From: DASXKD01 sp963707905
Lineage (GTDB): Bacteria > Actinomycetota > Actinomycetes > Streptosporangiales > Streptosporangiaceae
Direction: 5' to 3'
Length of the DNA: 64,000 bases
Assembly: GCA_963707905.1 (NCBI GenBank)
Contig: CAVPSA010000021.1
Coordinates: forward strand, 114,514-178,513
This document shows, in pieces, positions 44,595-54,146 of the stretch. A program made the translations under genes and the position numbers. Under the pieces are notes generated by a model. The model was not told the DNA's origin. It made no database searches and saw nothing but the letters and a program-made list of their open reading frames with translations. Every line of letters starts with the position of its first letter. The first letter of the stretch is position 1.

Positions 44595-44982
44595 GGTGTC
44601 CCAGCCCCCTGCCGATCATGCCTGGCCGCACTTTGCATGGTGTCACAGGCGTCATGACCAGAAGCGCCGGGCTTCGCCGCACCACGTGATCCGGCAGTGG
44701 CACATCAAGGGAAAGTGCGACGGCTTGACCGCCGATCCGGTACTGGGGTTCCCGCCGAACTACCTCGGCATGCTCGGGCCGTGGACCGGCCACGTGACCA
44801 AAGGTCGCGCTCTCCGGGCCCCGCCGGGAGCCGCAGGGCCTGCTGTTCCTGCCGCGCCGGGAAGGGACACGGTCCTTCGGGCAAGGTAAGCCTTGCCTCC
44901 ATGCTCAGCTATCGCTAGGGTCCCCCTGTCCACATGGCATTGCCGGGGACTCATCGCTGCGCTGCAGCACGAAGGAGGAAGC
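44595..44982. promoter_or_regulatory. Divergent regulatory region between ygfM and the sedolisin gene
   Basis: 388 bases without a convincing gene. It holds GTGACCAAAGGTCGC (44794-44808; inner dyad GACC-aaa-GGTC), AAGGTAAGCCTTGCCT (44883-44898), which resembles a DtxR/IdeR iron box, and a possible promoter for the protease, TTGCCT (44893-44898) and TAGGGT (44916-44921) with a 17-base spacer. AAGGAGGAA precedes the protease start. Confidence 0.5.
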
Positions 44983-47074
44983 ATGAAACCTGCCCGATGG
45001 TGGGCCCTGACCGGGTCCGTTGGGCTGGCCGTGTCGTTCGCGGCAGCGGCACCCGCTGCGGCGGCTGCGCACCCGGCCCCACCGCCGCACCGTGTGGCCC
45101 TGCGCGGGTCGCTGGTGCCCGCCCGGGAACGCGCCCACCCGGCAGGAAGCGTCGCGGCGAAGAGCACCGTGCGCTTCGACCTCGTGCTCGCGCTGCGCAA
45201 CGCCGCGGGCGCCCAGGCCTTCGTGCGCCAGGTCTCCAGCCCGGGCTCGTCGCTGTACCGGCATTACCTGACCGACGCCCAGTGGGTGACCCGGTTCGGG
45301 CCGGCTACGGCCTCGGTGGCGAAGGCCCAGTCCTGGCTGCGCCAGGAGGGCTTCACCGTCGGTGCGGTCGCCAAGGACCGGCTGTTCGTGGCCGCCAGCG
45401 GGACGGCGGCGGCCGTCGAGCGCGCGTTCGGCGTGAAGCTCGGCTACTACACGGTGAACGGCCACAAGGTGCAGCTTGCCCAGGGCACGATGACGATCCC
45501 GTCGTCGCTGGCTGGCGCCATCTCTGGCACGGTCGGCATCAACCAGTACGTGGAAACGACCAGCCTCGCCCGCGCGGGCCAGCAGCTCGGCCGCCCTGGC
45601 GAACACGGCTGACCAGGAGCCGCCGCCGCCTGCGGGATTCCGCAATCCCCAGCCGTGCTCGGCCTTCTGGGGACAGAAGACCGACACCGCGGACAGCGGC
45701 TCGCTCTACGCGCCCTACACCGCACCGCTGCCGTACGACATCTGCGGCTACAAGCCGGCCCAGCTGCGCGGCGCGTACGGGCTGAACAAGTCCGTGGCCA
45801 GCGGCAACAACGGCAAGGGCGTGGCGATCGCGATCGTTGACGCGTATGACTCGCCCACCTTGCTGGCGGACGCGCAGCGCTACTTCAAGATGAACGACCC
45901 GGCCAACCCGCTGTCGTCGTCCCAGTTCATCAACCTGGCTCCCGCGACGGTGGACAACGAGGCTGCATGCGCCGCCAGCGGCTGGTACGCCGAGCAGGCG
46001 CTGGACGTGGAGTCCTCGCACGCCATGGCGCCGGGAGCGACCACCCTGTTCGTCGGAGCGCAGAGTTGCTTCGACTCGGACCTGCTCGCCGCGCTGACCA
46101 CCGCGGTCACCAGCGGCGCCTCCGTGGTCAGCGACTCGTGGGGAGACGTCGCGGGCGACCTGCTGGAGGACGCGGCCGCCAAGACCGCGTTCGACAACAC
46201 GTTCATGCTCGCGGCCTCCACCGGCGTCAGCGTGCTGTTCTCCAGCGGAGACCAGGGTGACAACTTCGCCGACTTCGGGCTGGACGCTCCGAATTACCCG
46301 GCGAGCAGCCCGTTCGTGACCGCGGTGGGCGGGACAACCCTCGAGGTCAACTCCGCCAATGCCCGGCAGGCCGAGTACGGCTGGTCCACCGCCAAGCAGA
46401 CGCTCTGCGGGCCGGTGTCCGCGAGGAACTGTGGCTCCGCGACCAGCCCCGAGGGCACCCTCAACTGGCAGGCCGGCGGCGGCGGCGGCACGAGCTACAC
46501 CTACACCCAGCCGTTCTACCAGGCTGGGGTCGTGCCGAGCGCGCTCGCGCTGCGCAACCAGGCGCTGTTCGGGCCGGTACCGCTGCGGGTCGAGCCGGAC
46601 ATCTCGATGGACGCCGACGCGCAGAGCGGGATGCTGATCGGCCTGACCCAGGCGTTCCCCTCGGGCGTCCGGTACAGCCAGTTCAAGGAGGGCGGCACCA
46701 GCCTCGCCTCCCCGCTGCTGGCCGGCGTGATCGCCGACACCGACCAGGCGGCGGGCACGCCGATCGGCTTCCTCAACCCGGCCATCTACAAGGCCTCGAC
46801 GAGGACCCCGTCGGCGTTCAACGACATCCTGACGCCGGCCCAGCCCAACTCCGCGGCGGTGGTCCGCGTGGACTACGCGAACACCATCAACCCCGCGGAC
46901 GGGTTCCTGGTCAGCCTCCGGGTGATCAACTACGCCGGTCCGGAGACCTACTGCGACGCCACGGGCAACTGCGCCACGCGCAACGTGACCCTGACGACCG
47001 CACCGGGTTTCGACGGCCTCACCGGGATCGGCACGGTCGGCAACTCCTTCATCCGCACCCTGTCCAGATTCTGA
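44983..47074 (+). CDS. Secreted sedolisin (S53, kumamolisin-like) protease (frame break near 45577)
   Basis: About 696 residues. ATG 44983 follows AAGGAGGAAGC. A signal peptide ends near AAAAAHP. The pro-kumamolisin domain (about 35-190) includes ALRGSLVPARERAHPAG and SLYRHYLTDAQWVTRFG. The catalytic domain shows the Glu-x3-Asp pair in YAEQALDVESS, the VVSDSWGD oxyanion region and the Ser motif GGTSLASPLLAGV. One extra G in a GGG run near 45577 breaks the frame; ARAASSSAALANTADQEPPPPAGF would be continuous. It is an acid-active endopeptidase, exported and auto-processed. It is followed by a strong terminator. Confidence 0.9.
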
Positions 47075-47096
47075 TCGCCTAGGTTCTGACCGCGCT

Positions 47097-47129
47097 TCTG
47101 GCGGGGGTGCCTCGGGCACCCCCGCCAGA
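47097..47129 (+). terminator. 15-bp perfect stem-loop after the sedolisin gene
   Basis: TCTGGCGGGGGTGCC (47097-47111) pairs perfectly with GGCACCCCCGCCAGA (47115-47129) across a three-base loop, 22 bases after the stop codon. Confidence 0.85.
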
Positions 47130-47283
47130 GCCATCACGGCCCCCGTTGCCGCCCGGGATACGGCTCGTACCGTTTGCCGCCGGAGCACAGGGGGGACATC
47201 CTCGGTGTTCTTGCCGAGTTGATCATGCACGAGGCGCGCCCGCCGGGCATCGGGAGAAATCGCCGGCGGGCGCCGGGGGACTC

Positions 47284-48809
47284 ATGCGATACGCGATGCG
47301 CACGGCTGGCCTGGCCACGGCCATGACGATGATCACGCTGACCGCCGGGCTGGCCCCGGCGGCGGGCACCGGCCGGGCGGCGGGCAGCGCCCGGGCGGCG
47401 GGCAGCGCCGGCCGGCCGATGCTCTCGGCTCCCTGGGGGCGCACCGAATTCAGCATGTCATCGAGATCATGCTGGAGAACCACACCTACGCCAACCTGTT
47501 TCCGGTCCACGTCCGGCGGCGGCACGCAAGGCCCCGGACGATCCGGGCGCCCGCGAACGAGGGCGACGTGCAGGGCGGCATCTCCAACAGCCGGGCGGCG
47601 GAACTGCGGGCGATGCACTACCGCCAGGGCAACGGGTACCTGATGAACGGGTACACCAAGCCGCCCTACGGCTCATCGGCGGTCACCACGTTCGGCGCGC
47701 GCTTCGAGCCGGACCTGCGCTACCTGGCCCGCAGGTATGAGTCGGCGACCAGGAACTTCCAGCCGGCCATCGCGCCCACCCGGCCCAACGTGATGATGGC
47801 GCTGAACGCGACCGCGCACGGCTGGTACTACAACCGCCGGGACCCGCACCCGACGCCGTGGTACTCGATCTTCGACGAGCTGACCCAGTACTCCTACACC
47901 TGGAAGATCTACCTCGGGCTGCCGACCTGGCTGCACCCCCGCCAGTCCTGGTACCAGCTGGTGCCGCGGCAGGACCGGTCGGACGTGACCACGGCCAGCC
48001 AGTTCTTCACCGACCTGGCCTCGGGCTCGCTGCCGCGGTTCTCCTTCGTCCGGCCCGGCTTCGGCTACAGCGAGGAGCCACGGGAGGACATCGCCGAAGG
48101 CGACGCCTGGCTCGGCCAGCTCGTCCAGGCGGTGGCCCGCAGCCGCTACTGGGACTCCACTGCCATATTCCTGACCTATGACGAGGGCGGCGGGTTCTGG
48201 GACCCGGTGCCGCCACCGGTGACGACCGGGTACGGCACCCGCACGCCGATGGTGATCGTGAGCCCGTGGGCGCGGCGCGGCGCCTACACCCGGCGCACGA
48301 CCAACATCTCGATCCTGTCGTTCATGCAGCACCTGTGGGGCATGGCACCGCTGAACAGCCTCAACGCACAGCAGAACGACCTGGCGTCGGCGTTCGACTT
48401 CCGGCAGCGGCCGTTGCCCCGGCCCAGGCTCCCGGTGGCCCCGTCCGCCACGATCGGCTTCCACGGCGCGACCCTGGCGTCGGAGGTCCGGGTGGTGCAC
48501 CCACATCACTGGCTGCGGATCTACCTCGACGCCGAGACCAGCGGGCTGTCCCTGTCCGCCGCGATGTCCGGTCCGGTGTCGCTGTCACTGTCAGCCCCGA
48601 AAGGCGTAAAGCATCGTGTTTCGTATCCGGCGCGGACGCAGATGCTCAGCGGGCGCGCGATGATCAGCGTACGGTTCGCCGCGCCCGGCTACTACCGGAT
48701 CACCGCGGCCGGGCCGGACGGCAGCACCGGCTGGACGACCGTCGTCGTGCTGCCGGCGCACCGGCGGGCATCGCGGGCGACCGCGGGCTTCTCCCGCACC
48801 GGAATGTAA
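47284..48809 (+). CDS. Secreted PF04185-type phosphoesterase/phospholipase C (frame break near 47438)
   Basis: About 508 residues. A signal peptide (MRYAMRTAGLATAMTMITLTAG) is followed, in a shifted frame, by IQHVIEIMLENHTYANLF, the metal-binding E-N-H-(T/S)-Y motif of bacterial phospholipase C/acid phosphatase AcpA-type enzymes. Then come SNSRAAELRAMHYRQGNGYLMNGY, FSFVRPG, IFLTYDEGGGFWDPV (metal-site Asp-Glu) and MVIVSPWA. A C-terminal beta domain (about 380-500) probably binds lipid or wall. The G5 run near 47438 seems to lack one base, the only apparent deletion among the clearly broken genes. The poor match at FPVHVRRRHARPRT may hide a second compensated shift. Confidence 0.82.
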
Positions 48810-48873
48810 CGTCCTGGCAAAGCCGGGCATGCGCGTGAGACGATCGGCGGGACCGCCGTCGGAGGGTGTCCCG

Positions 48874-50332
48874 GTGCTGACCAGGCTGGAGAGCCGCGAG
48901 ATACAGCGCAGGACGCGGCATGCCGACCCCGGCAGGGCGGGCCAGCGGCCGCGGCCCGACCTGGCCCCGGGTACGGACCTGCTGCCGCAGATCAAGCACA
49001 TCGTCGTGCTGATGATGGAGAACCACTCCTACGACAACTACTTCGGCATGCTCGCGGGCCGCGGCGAGGGTTTCGAACTGGGCCCGGACGGCACGCCGGC
49101 CGCCGTCAACGCACACGCGGGTGGCAGCCAGGTACGGGCGCACCACCTGACCTCGACCGCGCAGGTGCCGCACGTGCCCGTCCAGAGCTGGCACGCCACG
49201 CACCTGCAGTGGAACGGCGGGCGCAACGACGGGTTCGTGCGCAGCGTGCAGGCCACCATGCCGGCCGCCCCGGCGGTGGACGCCGAGCTCCCGATGGGCT
49301 ACTGGACCGAGCAGGACCTGCCGTTCTACTACGGCCTCGCCCGCACGTTCCCGCTCGCCGACCACTGGTTCTCCTCGTGCCTGGGGCCGACGTTCCCCAA
49401 CCGGCGGTTCATGCTCGCCGGCACGGCGCACGGACTCATCGACGACCTGCCGTTCGGGATGGCCGACTACCCGCCGAACGGCACCGTCTTCGACATGCTG
49501 ACCAGCCATGGCATCTCGTGGCGGAACTACCACTACGAGTCCTCGCTCAGCACGGTGGTCAAGCGGGGCCTGGGCGGCGGGGGCCTGGCCTCGGTGCGGC
49601 GGCTGGCCTCGCTGGGCCGCTGGTTCCCGCCGCTGGTGACCGCGGTGCGGGGCAACAAGACGTTCACCGCGGACCTGTACCCGCTCGGGCTGGCCCGGTG
49701 CCTGCTGCACCTGAGCCACGTGGACCAGTTCTTCGCCCAGGCCGACGCCGGCACGCTGCCCGCGTTCAGCCTGGTGGATCCGGACTTCGCCGCGTTCTCC
49801 GAGGAGAACCCCCAGGACGTGCAGAAGGGCGAGAGCTACGCCGCCGAGGTGATCAACCGGGTCATGCACGGCAAGGGCTGGCCGCATACGCTGCTGATCT
49901 GGCTCTACGACGAGCACGGCGGCTACTTCGACCATGTGCCGCCGCCGGAGGCCGTGCCGCCCGACGACGTCCCCGGCCACAGCCTGCTCGCCATGCCGCC
50001 CTTGCTGCGGGCCCTGCTGAAGCCGTTCTTCCCGCGTTACCTGGCCGCCATCGCGAACCTGGACTCCGGGACCGGTGCGGTACGACAGGTACGGGTTCCG
50101 GGTGCCCGCGGTGATCGTCTCCCCTTACGCCCGGCCCGGCTACGTGACCAGCCAGGTCTTCGATCACACGTCCGTGCTGAAGCTGATCGAAAGCAAGTGG
50201 AACCTGCCGCCGCTCACCGCCAGGGACGCCGCCGCGGCCGCCCCGCTGGACGCGCTTGACCTGGATGCCGAGCCCGCGTTCCTGACCCCGCCCGTGCTGC
50301 CCGCGCCGGCCCTGCCCTGGGGCTCGTGGTAG
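48874..50332 (+). CDS. PF04185-type phosphoesterase without signal peptide (frame break near 50076)
   Basis: About 485 residues. I start it at GTG 48874, with GGAGGG seven bases upstream. Motifs: HIVVLMMENHSYDNYFGML, HWFSSCLGPTFPNRRFMLAGTAHG, LIWLYDEHGGYFDHVPPP and, in the shifted frame, VRYDRYGFRVPAVIVSPYARPGYV with FDHTSVLKLIESKWNLPPLT. These are the full set of phospholipase-C-like metal and substrate motifs. One extra G near 50076 breaks the frame. There is no signal peptide, so it is cytoplasmic or uses another route. It is paralogous to, and follows, the gene at 47284. Confidence 0.83.
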
Positions 50333-50525
50333 CTCGCGGCGTCGGCGATGGCGAGCCCGGCGACCAGGACGAACGCGACCGTGACCGCCAGGGCCAGCAG
50401 GACGGCGAGCACCAGCGCGGCGGCGGCCCAGACCCCCGCCGCGGCGGCCAGGACGTCCAGCAGGCGATCCTTGGGTGACCGGGGCTGGCCCTGCGGCCGT
50501 ACCTGCCGGGCCGGCGGCCTGCGGA

Positions 50526-51521
50526 TCAGAATGGGAACCGCCAGACGCCGAACGCGTCACCGAACATGCCGTGGAAGTTCGTCTCGTCGTTCCACAGGTA
50601 GCTCGGCTGGACGACCAGCGCCCCGGCCGGCGGCAGCGCGCCGTTGGCCGTGCCCTCGAAGGCGTTCAGCGCCCACGGGCCCGCGAACGTGCCCTGCTGC
50701 CCGTTCAGCGTGGTGAACCGGCCCTCCAGGAACTGGGTGTCGCGCACCTTGGCCAGCGGCGGCACCGGCTGCGGCTTGACCGTCGCGATGGTCCAGTCGG
50801 CAACCGCCTGGGCCCTGGTGTAGACCGGGCCGCTGACCGGGAAGTCGTCGTTGAACGTGCTGCCGTCCGGCAAGGTGATCACGGTGTGCACCGAATGGGC
50901 CGCCGGATTCGGATACACGCTGACGAACACGCCGTCGCCCTCCTGGGACGCCGCTATCGGGAACAGGTCCACCGGTGGCGAGCCATGGCCGGACACCGGC
51001 GGCGAGCCGGCGCCCGTCACCTCAGCGAACGCCTCCCAGCCGCTGGTGCCGCAGGGCAGGTCGCCGGTGCACGGCTGCACGCCCACCCGCGCGTACTGGT
51101 GGCTCGCCGTCGAGGAGTCGTCCAGGGCGACGTAGATCTGCGGGTCGGCCTCGGCGGGGAGCGGGGTGCCGCGGATCGCGCCGCGGCGTACCCGGCCGGG
51201 GCCGGCCACGACTGCGCAGCCGGTGCCGGGCGGGCAGGTGTTGACCACGCCTTGGTGGTCCGGGACCGTGATCACGGCCTGCGCGTAGCGGAAGTCCCGC
51301 CCGCTGGCCTGGTAGCCCGCCATGGCGCAGCCCTGGGCGGGCGCCGGGGCGAATCCGGTGCAACTGGTGCTGGTCGGGATCGGCGTACCGCCCGACGGGG
51401 TGAACACCTTCGCCCCGCCGGTGGCCGCACCGGCGGACCCGGTTACAGCGAAGGCCAGAACGGCAGCGGTGGCTCCCGCCGCCGAGGCGGTGCGGAGCAA
51501 CGTGTGAACGCGGCGGCGCAT
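50526..51521 (-). CDS. Secreted glutamic-peptidase-like (G1-like) protein, intact paralogue
   Basis: 331 residues. A signal peptide (about 1-33) is followed by a beta-rich mature protein: YQASGRDFRYAQAVITVPD, QIYVALDDSSTASHQYARVGVQPC, TSGWEAFAEV, VSVYPNPAAHSVHTVITLPDGSTF, VYTRAQAVADWTIATV, and a C-terminal SYLWNDETNFHGMFGDAFGVWRFPF. The order of strands and the A-x-W motif recall the eqolisin/G1 beta sandwich, but the expected Glu is Asp (ADW), so activity is doubtful. It is the only one of three tandem paralogues with an open frame. Confidence 0.65.
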   Translation of the reverse strand: MRRRVHTLLRTASAAGATAAVLAFAVTGSAGAATGGAKVFTPSGGTPIPTSTSCTGFAPAPAQGCAMAGYQASGRDFRYAQAVITVPDHQGVVNTCPPGTGCAVVAGPGRVRRGAIRGTPLPAEADPQIYVALDDSSTASHQYARVGVQPCTGDLPCGTSGWEAFAEVTGAGSPPVSGHGSPPVDLFPIAASQEGDGVFVSVYPNPAAHSVHTVITLPDGSTFNDDFPVSGPVYTRAQAVADWTIATVKPQPVPPLAKVRDTQFLEGRFTTLNGQQGTFAGPWALNAFEGTANGALPPAGALVVQPSYLWNDETNFHGMFGDAFGVWRFPF

Positions 51522-51559
51522 CGGGGTTCCTTCCAGGGTTACGGCGGGGCACTAAGCCC

Positions 51560-51592
51560 GGTGCCCCCCGGCCGTGGTGGCCGGGGGGCACC
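51560..51592 (-). terminator. 14-bp perfect stem-loop after paralogue 2
   Basis: GGTGCCCCCCGGCC and GGCCGGGGGGCACC pair across GTGGT. It lies about 95 bases downstream of the paralogue 2 stop codon and upstream of the intact gene, insulating them. An identical hairpin is at 52810-52842. Confidence 0.8.
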
Positions 51593-51684
51593 GGCTTCGA
51601 ACTGGCGCTCATGCGCGGAAGGTGACGTGGGATGCCGCCCAGGACGGGCGGGACGCCCTGGCCGGCATCCCTAGGCGGAGCGGG

Positions 51685-52643
51685 TCAGAACGGGAACCGC
51701 CAGACGCCGAACGCGTCGTCGCCCATGCTGTGGAACCCGCTACCGTCGTTCCAGAGGAAGCTCGGCTGGCCGATGAGCGTGCCCGGTGGGCGGCAGGCTG
51801 CCATTGCTGGTCGCCTCCAGGGCGGTGAGCGGTCCACGGGACCGTTGAAGGTGCCCTGGGCGCCGCTCATGGTGGTGAACCGGCCCTGGAAGAACTGCGT
51901 GTCGCGGATCTTGGCGGCCGGCACCGCCGGCTCGCGGCGCCGGCACCGTTCTCGATGGCCGTGGTCCAGTCCGCGACCGCTTGCGCCTTGGTGTAGACCG
52001 GGCCGGTGATCGGGATGGTGTTGTTGAACGTGGTCCCGTTCGGCAGCGTAATCGTGGTCTGCACCGAGTTGCCGGTGGGCACCAGGTAGGCGTTCACCAG
52101 GATGCCGTCGCCCATGAACGCGTTCGCCAGCGGGTGCACGACCACGGTCGGCGTGACGCCCGCGTCGGCGGTCGCGACGAACGCGACCCAGCCGGCGGTG
52201 TTGCCAGCGACCGTGGTCGGGCAGGTGATGCTGACGCCGGGGACGATGAAGGCGGTGACGCCGGCCGGGCACGGCGCGATGCCGACCCGCGCGTACTGCC
52301 AGGTGTTCGTGCCCGAGTTGTCGAGCGCGACGTAGTACGCCGCGTCCGTCGTCTCGACGCCCGGTGTGGTTGGGGACGTCGATCAGCGGCCTGCGCGAAG
52401 CGGAAGGTCCGCCCGCTGGCCACGTAGCCGACCTTGCCGCAGTTGTCGGCGGGCAGGGTGATGACGCCGCTCGGGAGAATCGGCGCAGTTCGCGTTGGTG
52501 CCTACGATCGTGCCGGTCGGGGTGAACCCCTTGGCATGCGTGCTGGCCGCGCCCGCCGGACTAGCCGCCGCGAGGCCCAGGGCAGTGATAGTGGCGCCCG
52601 CCGCCGCAGCGGCGAAAAACGCCTTGGTGATGCGTCTGCGCAT
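51685..52643 (-). pseudogene. Degenerate paralogue 2 of the secreted glutamic-peptidase-like family
   Basis: The start at 52643 has AAGGAAGG upstream and encodes a signal peptide (MRRRITKAFFAAAAAGATITALGLA). The homologous segments STHAHAKGF-like, VVHPLANAFMGDGILVNAYLVPTG, VYTKAQAVADWT, KIRDTQFFQGRFTTMSGAQGTF and SFLWNDGSGFHSMGDDAFGVWRFPF are spread over several frames. At least four indels are needed to join them, more than in the other broken genes here. It is probably a true pseudogene, or a region of very poor sequence. Confidence 0.75.
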
Positions 52644-52809
52644 CTGGATCCTTCCTTTTCTTGGATTGCCGGGGCCTGAGTGGTGACCAGTGCTGGCCTG
52701 GGGCGGTGCCGCTGAGGCCGGTCCCGGACTTGCCTCCGAAGAGCTTCCGCGTAAGAGCTGAGCCCGCCCCCGTGTGAATCCAGGCGCACGCGGGACCGCG
52801 GTCTGAGCC

Positions 52810-52842
52810 GGTGCCCCCCGGCCGTGGTGGCCGGGGGGCACC
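52810..52842 (-). terminator. 14-bp perfect stem-loop after paralogue 3
   Basis: Identical to the hairpin at 51560-51592 and at the same distance from its gene's stop codon, having been duplicated with it. Confidence 0.8.
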
Positions 52843-52934
52843 GGGTTCGAACTGGCGCTCATGCGCGGAAGGTGACGCGGGATGCCGCCCAGGACGGGCG
52901 GGACGCCCTGGCCGGCACCCCTAGACGGAGCGGA

Positions 52935-53893
52935 TCAGAACGGGAACCGCCAGACACCGAACGCGTCGTCGCCCATGCCGTGGAACCCGCTACCGTCGTT
53001 CCAGAGGAAGCTCGGCTGGGCGATCAGCGTGCCCGATGGCGGCAGGCTGCCGTTGCTGGTCGCCTCCAGGGCGGTCAGCGGTCCACGGACCGTTGAAGGT
53101 GCCCTGGGCGCCGCTCATGGTGGTGAACCGGCCCTGGAAGAACTGCGTGTCACGGGTCTTGGCTGGCGGGACCGCCGGCGCCGGCTCGGCGCCGCCGTTC
53201 TCGACCGGTCGTGGTCTAGTCCTGCACCGCCTGGCCTTGGTGTAGACCGGGCCGGTGATCGGCGATGGTGTTGTTGAACGTGGTCCCGTCCGGCAGCGTG
53301 ATCGTGGTCTGCACCGAGTTGCCGGTGGGCACCAGGTAGGCGTTCACCAGGACGCCGTCGCCCATGAACGCGTTGGCCAGCGGGTGCACGATCACGGTCG
53401 GCGCGACGCCCGCGTCGGCGGTCGCGACGAACGCCACCCAGCCGCTGATACCGCCTCGTGGTCGGGACAGGTGGTCGCGGCGGCGCCGGGCGCGAGGATG
53501 GCAGGTGACGCCCGACGGGCAGGGCGCGATGCCGACCCGGGCGAACTGCCAGGTGCTCGGTGCCCGAGTTGTCGAGCGCGACGTAGTACTCCGCGTCCGT
53601 CGTCTTGACGCCCGGCGTGGTTCGGGATGGTGATCAGCGCCTGCGCGAACCGGAAGGTCCGCCCGCTGGCCTGGTAGCCGACGCCAGCCCGCAGTTGTCG
53701 GACGGCCAGGATCGAGTGCGCCGCTCGGACCGAATCGGCAGTTCGCGTTGGTGCCCACGACCGTGCCGGTCGGGGTGAACCCCTTGGCATGCGTGCTGGC
53801 CGCGCCCGCCGGACTGGCCGCGAGGCCCAGGGTGGTGATGGTGGCGCCCGCCGCCGCGGTGGCGAAGAACGCCTTGGTGATGCGTCTAGGCAT
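52935..53893 (-). pseudogene. Degenerate paralogue 3 of the secreted glutamic-peptidase-like family
   Basis: Starts MPRRITKAFFATAAAGATITTLGLA at 53893 with AAGGAAGG upstream. Homologous blocks (GWVAFVATADAGVAPTVIVHPLANAF, MGDGVLVNAYLVPTGNSVQ and the C-terminal WRFPF) lie in different frames, so several indels are required. It differs from paralogue 2 by scattered substitutions and different indels, so the two decayed, or were misread, independently after duplication. Confidence 0.75.
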
Positions 53894-54045
53894 CTGGATC
53901 CTTCCTTTTCTGGATTTGCCGGGGCCTGAGTGGTGACCAGTGCTGGCCTGGGGCGGTGCCGCTGAGGCCGGTCCCGGACTTGCCTCCGAAGAGCTTCCGC
54001 GTAGAGCTGAGCCCGCCCCCGTGTGAATCCAGGCAGCACCTTACC

Positions 54046-54069
54046 ATGAGTAGTTCATGAGTTACTCAT
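54046..54069. promoter_or_regulatory. 7-10-7 inverted repeat upstream of paralogue 3
   Basis: ATGAGTA (54046-54052) and TACTCAT (54063-54069) flank ten bases that contain a further ATGAGT. It sits in a locally A/T-rich patch about 150 bases upstream of the paralogue 3 start. It is an operator candidate for the ancestral gene. Confidence 0.45.
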
Positions 54070-54146
54070 TGCAACAATATCCGTGTCACGCTGCGGAAAC
54101 AAGCCGACACAATCTTGGTCGAACCCGCTCAGGTCACCCTCGGTAG

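Larger units (their letters stand above)
51556..52785. repeat. Tandem direct repeat unit 1 (about 1.23 kb)
   Basis: Matches 52805-54035 at an offset of 1250 bases. It includes the hairpin, the whole paralogue and its 5' flank. Boundaries are approximate. Confidence 0.88.
52805..54035. repeat. Tandem direct repeat unit 2 (about 1.23 kb)
   Basis: Partner of 51556-52785. Only this unit is followed by the A/T-rich promoter region at about 54036-54110, so it is probably nearer the ancestral layout. Confidence 0.88.

Noticed and set aside
44697..44918. Small plus-strand frame in the ygfM-sedolisin gap
   Set aside because: It coincides with dyad and promoter-like elements and has no coding bias or known family.
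50164..50412. Minus-strand 82-codon frame with a hydrophobic N-terminus
   Set aside because: It overlaps the end of the phosphoesterase gene antisense and lacks a ribosome site; a small membrane protein remains possible but unsupported.
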